Assembly (NCBI GenBank): GCA_051439365.1
Contig: JBFRWC010000270.1
Span: forward strand, 1 to 18,687
From: JAAHGY01 sp051439365
GTDB lineage: Bacteria > Cyanobacteriota > Cyanobacteriia > CAKZMO01
DNA length: 18,687 nt
Direction: 5' to 3'
Shown: positions 14,014 through 18,687 of the stretch, one piece after another
Layout of the letters: every line of letters begins with the position of its first letter
Numbering within the stretch: position 1 is the stretch's first letter
Notes under the pieces: generated by a model
Databases searched by the model: none
The model's input: the letters and a program-made list of their open reading frames with translations, nothing else
Told to the model about the DNA's origin: nothing
Position numbers and translations under genes: made by a program

Positions 14014-15285
14014 TCACTTCTGACAAGAACTCATCTTAACAATCGGTAAAGGTGAGTTGACCGTCTGCTGTTGAAACCGTTCAAAGTCTGGTGCTGAAAG
14101 GGGATGGCTCATCAAGTAACCTTGGATTACATCACACTGATGCTCCAGGAGAAATTGACGTTCTGCTTCGGTTTCGACACCTTCCGCAACCACAACTAGG
14201 TGCAAATTATGGGCCATCTGAATGACGGCTGTGGCGATCGCTGCATTGGTGGCATTCCCACTCACATTGCGGACAAAGCATTGATCCAGCTTAATGATGT
14301 CAAAAGGAAAGTGTTGGAAATAGCTCAGGGACGCATAACCCAGGCCAAAATCATCAATGGCAATTTGAACATTCAGTTGCTTCAGATCCTGGAGGCGATG
14401 AATCGTTCTCTCCACATCCTGCACCAAGAGTGATTCCGTTAGCTCAATCTCCAAACATTGGGGTTGGAGTCCCGTAGTGACTAGTACTTGCTCAATCCGC
14501 TCCATCAGGTGGGGATGATTAAATTGCAAGCTAGAAATATTAATGGCGATGCGTAACGGATGTAGTCCCGCATCTTGCCAAGCTTTGGCTTGAGCGCAAG
14601 CGGTTTGAATCACCCACTGATCCAACAACACAATAAACCCGGTTTCTTCCGCCAAGGTCAGAAACTCGGTGGGCGCGACCATGCCAAACTGGGGCGATCG
14701 CCATCGGATCAGAGCTTCAGCCCCCACTAGCTGGCTAGAATCGATCGCAAATTGGGGCTGGTAATGCAGTTCAAACTCACCCCGCTCCAATGCCTGATAT
14801 AAATGGGATTCGCGGATATGAGGTTGAATGCAGAGGTTGGCCTGACTAGAGCGATTGGCTTCAGCAACAGGAGCCTGCAACGGGTCATGCATCGTACAGG
14901 CTTGTTTGATGATTACCTGTTTCTTCAAACGAGCACGAACTGCATCCAACAATTCATCACAGGTAAACGGCTTGGTAATATAGTCATCAGCCCCCATGAC
15001 CATCGCCCGTCGGAACCCCATCCGCCCTGTTTTGGCCGTGAGAAAAATGAGGGGGATCGCTGCTGTTGGCAAACTCTGGCGCAACCGCCGCAGCACTTCA
15101 TACCCGTCTAAACCCTGCATCAGAATATCGCAGACAATCAGGTCAGGGAGGTGTTCTTTCGCCAAGTGTAAACCATCACTTCCGTTCCTGGCGCTCAACA
15201 CTCGAAATTCTTCATTTTTAAGTAGATCAACCAACAGTTCTCGGACGTGGGTTTCATCCTCGATCACAAGTATGTTTTTTTTCAC
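14014..15285 (-). CDS. Response regulator with EAL domain (c-di-GMP phosphodiesterase)
   Basis: A 423-residue protein predicted to hydrolyse cyclic di-GMP under control of a receiver domain. REC (about 3-120) has the acidic pair Glu9/Asp10, phosphoacceptor Asp53 (LIVCDILMQG), Thr83 and Lys105 (DDYITKPF). The EAL domain (about 160-415) keeps the residues needed for catalysis. These are EALIR (Glu190-Ala-Leu192), Asn in NISSLQ, Glu in ELTES, the metal-binding IDDFGLGYASL, Lys in IKLDQ, EGVETEAE, and QGY. There is no GGDEF domain, so a pure phosphodiesterase is expected. The start is GTG at 15285, with GGAG eight bases upstream and just before the receiver's first strand. A longer frame from 15426 adds 47 residues without domain character. 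It converges with the OmpR-type regulator. Confidence 0.9.
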   Translation of the reverse strand: MKKNILVIEDETHVRELLVDLLKNEEFRVLSARNGSDGLHLAKEHLPDLIVCDILMQGLDGYEVLRRLRQSLPTAAIPLIFLTAKTGRMGFRRAMVMGADDYITKPFTCDELLDAVRARLKKQVIIKQACTMHDPLQAPVAEANRSSQANLCIQPHIRESHLYQALERGEFELHYQPQFAIDSSQLVGAEALIRWRSPQFGMVAPTEFLTLAEETGFIVLLDQWVIQTACAQAKAWQDAGLHPLRIAINISSLQFNHPHLMERIEQVLVTTGLQPQCLEIELTESLLVQDVERTIHRLQDLKQLNVQIAIDDFGLGYASLSYFQHFPFDIIKLDQCFVRNVSGNATNAAIATAVIQMAHNLHLVVVAEGVETEAERQFLLEHQCDVIQGYLMSHPLSAPDFERFQQQTVNSPLPIVKMSSCQK

Positions 15286-15368
15286 AGATGATACTCCCCA
15301 ATGCGATTCTTCGTTAGGCAAATCCTGAAGCCCTTGCTTCCCTCTATTCTGACATATTGCCAGGAAAT

Positions 15369-15412
15369 CCAAGTGGCTGACGTGATCCCAAGTGGCTGAC
15401 ATCGCTGATGTC
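15369..15412. promoter_or_regulatory. Direct and inverted repeats upstream of the REC-EAL gene
   Basis: CCAAGTGGCTGAC occurs at 15369-15381 and again at 15388-15400 (19-bp period). It runs into a perfect palindrome, GACATC-GCT-GATGTC (15398-15412). The group lies 84-127 bp before the chosen REC-EAL start, a plausible place for an operator. No regulator can be named. Confidence 0.35.
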
Positions 15413-15428
15413 ATGTTTCTATGCAAAA

Positions 15429-15457
15429 GAAGAAGCCAAGCATTGCTTGACTTCTTC
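15429..15457. repeat. Interrupted hairpin GAAGAAG...CTTCTTC
   Basis: GAAGAAG (15429-15435) pairs with CTTCTTC (15451-15457), and inside them AAGC pairs with GCTT around an ATT loop. It lies between the 66-aa gene and the REC-EAL gene, both on the minus strand. It could end transcription of the former, but there is no T-run in that direction. Low confidence. Confidence 0.3.
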
Positions 15458-15572
15458 CAATTGTTCGGTCAACTGGATAATTGCTGCTAAGAGAAGCAGG
15501 AGGATTGACCTTGATTAACCAGAATCATATTAACGAACGGGATATCAACTGACGTAATCGGTTGAGGAACAA

Positions 15573-15773
15573 CTATGTTAGGATGCGGGTCACCCTAACA
15601 TCATATTCCGTCGCTTGGGGGTATTCAGACGCGGCTCGACCTCGTGCCGTGGAATTAGCAGTGTATTTTGACTCAGCATCAACTTCGTAGCGGGCAGAAT
15701 GGAGATGGGAGTGGGAACTTGTTGGTGCATCAAATTCACAGATATCCACAAACACCTCATACTTATGGCTCAT
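15573..15773 (-). CDS. Small hypothetical protein, 66 aa
   Basis: Not recognised. The ATG at 15773 is preceded by a near-perfect Shine-Dalgarno, AAGGAGG, seven bases upstream, the best in the window, which argues strongly for translation. The protein is hydrophilic with alternating beta-prone stretches (MSHKYEVFVDICEF, SARYEVDAE, EYDVRVTRIL). The middle is rich in Ser, Thr, Ala and His (DAPTSSHSHLHSARY). There is no signal peptide, membrane segment or Cys pair. The first and last strands (KYEVFVDI, EYDVRVTRIL) could pair in a small beta fold. The nearest same-strand gene downstream is REC-EAL, 287 bp away, too far to assume an operon. Confidence 0.65.
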   Translation of the reverse strand: MSHKYEVFVDICEFDAPTSSHSHLHSARYEVDAESKYTANSTARGRAASEYPQATEYDVRVTRILT

Positions 15774-16140
15774 CGTGGGACCTCCTTGTCCGTAGAACAG
15801 ACCATAGATTCGATTACGCTCAGTATAAGAAGATTAAGGCGGCTTGGGATCATCTACTTAACATTGCTCTATTAAGTCCTACACTTTGCAATAGTGTCGT
15901 TGCAATTTCAAATATCTTGGACCTTGCTGAATGGTCTCTACTCTGCTTGGAGCTATGTTGTCCTGCTTAGCGCTGAGCTGCTCAACTGCCAACATGAGGA
16001 TATCACAAAAAATAGGGAGTAGTGACACTACATCCCCAACAGTCTACTCATTTATTAAACTGTAAGCGGCCAGCACGTACACCTCTGGAGGTTGACTTGA
16101 CTTGGGGATTGATTGAGCCCAAATGATGCTGGCAGCCGAC
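15774..16140. other. Spacer without a supportable gene
   Basis: No convincing gene on either strand; the plus-strand frame here mostly mirrors the 66-aa gene. The only structure noted is a GTAGTG-A-CACTAC palindrome near 16018-16030, flanked by GGGA and TCCC, which might be a terminator or repeat. The end of the spacer borders the psbY stop. Confidence 0.4.
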
Positions 16141-16254
16141 TTAGTTATCTAAAAACTGCTGAAATTGGCCAATAGCGGCTCGACCAATGTTGATCAGCGC
16201 CCAACTAGCCGCGATCGCAATGGGCAATAATACGACGACAACCCGAATATCCAT
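16141..16254 (-). CDS. psbY: Photosystem II protein Y (PsbY)
   Basis: A 37-residue single-span thylakoid membrane subunit at the edge of photosystem II near cytochrome b559; it is not essential for oxygen evolution in studied cyanobacteria. The sequence reads MDIRVVVVLLPIAIAASWAL and then INIGRAAIGQFQQFLDN. This matches the PsbY pattern: MD(W/I)R start, one hydrophobic helix with a Pro near residue 11, Trp18, xNIGxAA, and an amphipathic QxQxFL tail. The ATG at 16254 has GGGAG six bases upstream, a strong ribosome-binding site. The gene carries a HIP1 site. It is alone on its strand here; an AT-rich TTATATTTT upstream (about 16270-16280) could be a -10 region. Confidence 0.9.
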   Translation of the reverse strand: MDIRVVVVLLPIAIAASWALINIGRAAIGQFQQFLDN

Positions 16255-16784
16255 GTTTAACTCCCGTCAGAAAATATAACTGCGTCTCATTAATTAAACT
16301 CTCCACTTCCCATTTTCCGATGAAATGAGCCATTTGACTAGTCTGTGGATGGATCTGTTCACCCTACCCTTGGAACTAATTGCCTGTCATCTCACCACAT
16401 ACCAGTTAATCGCCTGCACTGAGACCTGTGTAGCTGGACACTCGATGGGGGCATGATTTGGATGACCTGCTTTCAGAGTGACTCGATCCCTCGCGAGGTC
16501 CAGTTAGTTCTTGCACCGCATCTTGAATGGTGGTTTGCATGGTTGCAGGAGGGATATGTCCTTCAACATCCCATCAATTGCTCGTTTGCTCATTCGACAG
16601 CTTCTGTGGGATAAGGCAAAGCTGGCATTGCTGCCCAGAACCGATGTGATCAAGGGGAAAGAGGGCGATCGCGCACCGCTACTCCATTAGAGATATCGTA
16701 TCCAATCCGGGCTTCAACAAGAGCGATGTGGCTGGTATTGCAAGGTGTTGGGCGGTGAACAGACTATTGTTGCGATCGCCCCTG
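16255..16784. other. 530-bp spacer, no firm gene
   Basis: No recognisable gene. One short plus-strand frame (ATG 16453 to TAA 16614, 53 codons, with EVQLVLAPHLEWWFAWLQEG) has no proper ribosome-binding site. A 44-codon minus-strand frame overlaps it. Neither resembles a known protein; both may be debris. HIP1 sites lie near 16664 and 16772. The 70 bp or so next to psbY probably hold its promoter. Confidence 0.35.
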
Positions 16785-17939
16785 CTATGCGACTATCTGT
16801 GATAACAGGTTTTGCAAAAAACTGGCAATAAAAGCAGATATAGAAGGAAGAAGAGGGGCGGCAACAGAAAGCAAGTATTTCTTTAAAGTCTGAATATCAA
16901 ATGGCCAAACTGGAAATGTATTGGTTCGAGAATAAATAGCATCTAGTTGATTAAGTTTTTCAACTTGCTCTCTCAAAGTTGAGCTGTCTTCATTGAGCAA
17001 CATTTTAAGATTGCCATAATCAGCCTGAAATTGATTGGAAATATCCTTTAAAAGATTTTCTTTTGCTTCTAACATCTCTCTATGTACCACGAGAAGAGGC
17101 CCAAAGAAAATTACTAAAGACAAGAAAATATATGCAATCACCAAAGAATGTAAAAACCAAATAAAATTAAACTGACTGGGGAATACTAATTCTAGTAATG
17201 ATAGACTAGTTGGTGAACTGGCTGACTGGGCAGGACCACTTATAATCATATATTCTGACAAGCCAATCATGCCTCCAACAACTGCAACCGCATATGCACT
17301 GTATAGGGTGTAACGACTTAATGGCCTAAGACCTCCACATCTATCTGGATGAAGCAACTTCACTTTAAGAGATTTATCAACAAAAAACTTGTGTAAGAAC
17401 TTAACATTTAGAATGAGTGTAATCAGCAAAGAAAAGAGCATATAGCTAAAAATAGTATTCACTCCAACAGCAACTATTTTAATGAGGGCACTAGCATACT
17501 CCCATCTTGAAAGATTAGGAGAGAAAATAAGCAAGCCAAACAAAGAGCTATGAAGAACTGCAAAGAAAACACTACAGAGATGCAATATTTTACTCTTTTT
17601 ATAGTAAGTTTTTACAATGCGCCAGTCTTCCTCAGATACTTCTAGAGATTTCACTTCAGCAAGGTTGCTCAGTAATCTAAAAATTGCTTGACCAGACCAT
17701 AAATATATTACTGGGAGTAATGAGAACAAGATACATCGAAAAGCCAATGCAAAAATATTGCGAAAATTTAATTCATCATTTAATATGATAAGATATCCAT
17801 ACAAAAATAGTGTATAGGTAAGAGAAATAGAGCCTGCACTTATGTAGTTTAAGTGCAATTTACTGCTTAAGAAATTACTTAGCGGATCTAAGTTTGGAAC
17901 ATTTGTAACCTTCTGACTTGGTTTATGCTCTGAAACCAT
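16785..17939 (-). CDS. Multi-spanning membrane protein of unknown function, 384 aa
   Basis: An integral membrane protein with about six or seven hydrophobic segments: roughly residues 32-53, 61-83, 118-140, 150-178, 212-234, 256-286 and 354-382. The loop motif HPDRCGGLRPL (197-207) recalls the HPDxxGGL signature of a class of uncharacterised bacterial membrane proteins. A long charged, probably coiled-coil segment (about 286-335) precedes a second motif, FPVWPFDIQTL (342-352), and a final hydrophobic tail. The start ATG at 17939 has TAGGAG nearby upstream. The gene is clearly more AT-rich than its neighbours and contains no HIP1 palindrome over 1.15 kb, suggesting recent transfer. The function is unknown; a sensor or transport role would be a guess. 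Confidence 0.8.
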   Translation of the reverse strand: MVSEHKPSQKVTNVPNLDPLSNFLSSKLHLNYISAGSISLTYTLFLYGYLIILNDELNFRNIFALAFRCILFSLLPVIYLWSGQAIFRLLSNLAEVKSLEVSEEDWRIVKTYYKKSKILHLCSVFFAVLHSSLFGLLIFSPNLSRWEYASALIKIVAVGVNTIFSYMLFSLLITLILNVKFLHKFFVDKSLKVKLLHPDRCGGLRPLSRYTLYSAYAVAVVGGMIGLSEYMIISGPAQSASSPTSLSLLELVFPSQFNFIWFLHSLVIAYIFLSLVIFFGPLLVVHREMLEAKENLLKDISNQFQADYGNLKMLLNEDSSTLREQVEKLNQLDAIYSRTNTFPVWPFDIQTLKKYLLSVAAPLLPSISAFIASFLQNLLSQIVA

Positions 17940-18078
17940 CTTAAGCTCCTAACGAATCCTTTCCAACTCTCCCGAACGACTTTCGAGTCGTGCGCATAAT
18001 TTTATCTAGAGAAAAGCTTTCTGTTGAATCCTCCGATATGGCTGATTTGGTGAAATATTTTAGCCTCCCTTTCAAATG

Positions 18079-18133
18079 GGGTGATTAGGTAGAATTTTCC
18101 ACCTAATCACCCTGTAAGGCAATTAGGTGGAAA
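18079..18133. promoter_or_regulatory. Three-segment array of mutually exclusive hairpins
   Basis: Segment A, GGGTGATTAGGT (18079-18090), is perfectly complementary to ACCTAATCACCC (18101-18112). The overlapping TTTCCACCTAAT (18096-18107) is perfectly complementary to segment C, ATTAGGTGGAAA (18122-18133). The central segment can therefore pair with either side but not both, each time over 12 bp. This is the geometry of an attenuator or switch, but also of degenerate repeat insertion. A perfect TATAAT (18142-18147) follows. The nearest gene start is that of the membrane protein (17939, minus), so the array would lie in its upstream region. Confidence 0.5.
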
Positions 18134-18181
18134 GAATTCAGTATAATCTCCTCTTCAATTGGACTGGCCAAATGGTTAATC

Positions 18182-18316
18182 CTGATTGACTGACAAAACT
18201 GCCTAAAACCTTGTCCCTGCCTTGGGTCAGGAGACCTGACCCAAGGCTACATTGTCCCAATCCCCTGTAGGGGAGCGGTTTCCGCGCCCAAGCCCCAATT
18301 TTTGTCAGTCAACCAG
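18182..18316. mobile_element. 135-bp MITE-like element with 9-bp target duplication
   Basis: Terminal inverted repeats CTGATTGACTGACAAAA (18182-18198) and TTTTGTCAGTCAACCAG (18300-18316) match at 16 of 17 positions. They are flanked directly by identical 9-bp direct repeats TGGTTAATC (18173-18181 and 18317-18325), the mark of transposition. Inside is a perfect 13-bp hairpin, GCCTTGGGTCAGG-AGA-CCTGACCCAAGGC (18219-18247), and CCCCT-GT-AGGGG (18252-18263). There is no coding capacity, so a transposase must act in trans. The 9-bp duplication fits several IS families (e.g. IS4, ISAs1). No parent element is seen here. Confidence 0.75.
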
Positions 18317-18472
18317 TGGTTAATCTTTGTTCATCAAGTATTAATACAGATTTATTCCACATAATCCTCTCACCCCTGTCCAAAGACACTACTTGATCAG
18401 GTGCATGATGCTATTCGGCTTAAGCGTCAGTCCTACCGTGTGGAATCAACCCAAAATCCAAAATTGCGATCG

Positions 18473-18687
18473 CTATTCCACCAAACAAGCCCGAAAGTTT
18501 TCTGCCAAGTTCATCTGTTTCAGATTGCGGCCAATGAAAACCACCTCATTCTTGCGGGGTTCATCTGGTTCCCAGGGGCGGTCCTGGCATCCATCAAACG
18601 TCATATGCACTCCCTGAAAGACGAAACGGTTGTCTTCTCCAGCAAGGTTGAGAATGCCCTTCATCCGAAAAATATCCTCACCTTGGT
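18473..18687 (-). CDS. CobW/G3E-family GTPase, C-terminal part (5' end outside window)
   Basis: About 70 C-terminal residues are visible; the frame is open to the window edge on the minus strand and stops at TAG (18475-18473). The sequence GEDIFRMKGILNLAGEDNRF, then VFQGVHMTFDG, and later RKNEVVFIGRNL matches the CobW C-terminal domain (PF07683). These GTPases of the G3E class are metal chaperones, mostly for zinc or cobalt. Their N-terminal domain, with the Walker A motif and CxCC metal site, would lie beyond the window. No Zur-like operator can be judged because the start is not included. A HIP1 site overlaps the stop region. Confidence 0.88.
   Translation of the reverse strand, partial: QGEDIFRMKGILNLAGEDNRFVFQGVHMTFDGCQDRPWEPDEPRKNEVVFIGRNLKQMNLAENFRACLVE

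Noticed and set aside
15424..15530. Minus-strand frame with a Leu-rich start and a TEQLEEVKQCL helix before the REC-EAL gene
   Set aside because: No ATG or GTG start after its upstream stop and no ribosome-binding site; its end coincides with the hairpin at 15429-15457.
16453..16614. 53-codon plus-strand frame rich in Trp/Leu
   Set aside because: No spaced ribosome-binding site, no recognised similarity, and competing frames overlap; reported only as part of the spacer.
1..18687. CRISPR array
   Set aside because: No set of regularly spaced direct repeats with unique spacers; repeats here are palindromic or occur in pairs.

Overview
The window looks like chromosomal DNA from a cyanobacterium, probably filamentous. 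Three things point there. The palindrome GCGATCGC (HIP1, a cyanobacterial hallmark) recurs in genes and spacers throughout. A complete psbY (photosystem II protein Y) lies at 16141-16254. Many proteins have a typical cyanobacterial look (MalQ, SNF2 helicase, CobW-type GTPase, DUF433 antitoxin). All functions below are inferred from sequence reading alone; no database search was made.

Layout. (1) 1-2128: the end of a retropepsin-like aspartic protease, then malQ (glycogen/maltodextrin metabolism), separated by a folded dispersed repeat. (2) 2129-5600: an accessory, decayed stretch. It holds palindromic repeats, a small conserved-looking protein (2326-2637) and a truncated second copy of it (5018-5152). 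It also has a frameshifted SAP-like/helicase-type gene remnant (2708-3008), an ISAs1-type transposase relic (3272-3424), a lone DUF433 antitoxin-like gene, an unrecognised Cys-rich 223-aa protein (4160-4831) and an 85-aa basic protein. (3) 5601-7376: a RluA-family protein whose catalytic Asp position reads Gly, divergent from pyrF. (4) 7421-13008: a 1472-aa SNF2 helicase followed by a type II DnaJ co-chaperone on the same strand. (5) 13175-15773: an OmpR-type response regulator facing a REC-EAL protein (predicted c-di-GMP phosphodiesterase), and a 66-aa small protein. (6) 16141-17939: psbY, and an AT-rich multi-spanning membrane protein with no HIP1 site, probably acquired. (7) 17940-18687: a non-coding stretch with an alternative-hairpin array and a complete-looking 135-bp MITE-like element with 9-bp flanking duplications, then the C-terminus of a CobW/G3E GTPase running off the window.

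How the parts work together. Most genes are single transcription units rather than one pathway. The two receiver-domain proteins are convergent neighbours and may belong to related signalling, but neither has a histidine kinase here. No defence system, CRISPR array, rRNA or full tRNA was seen. The most unusual material is the repeat biology: the MITE-like element, the competing hairpins, the duplicated and truncated small gene, and paired repeats with an internal insertion. Next come the two proteins with altered key residues and the Cys-rich orphan.
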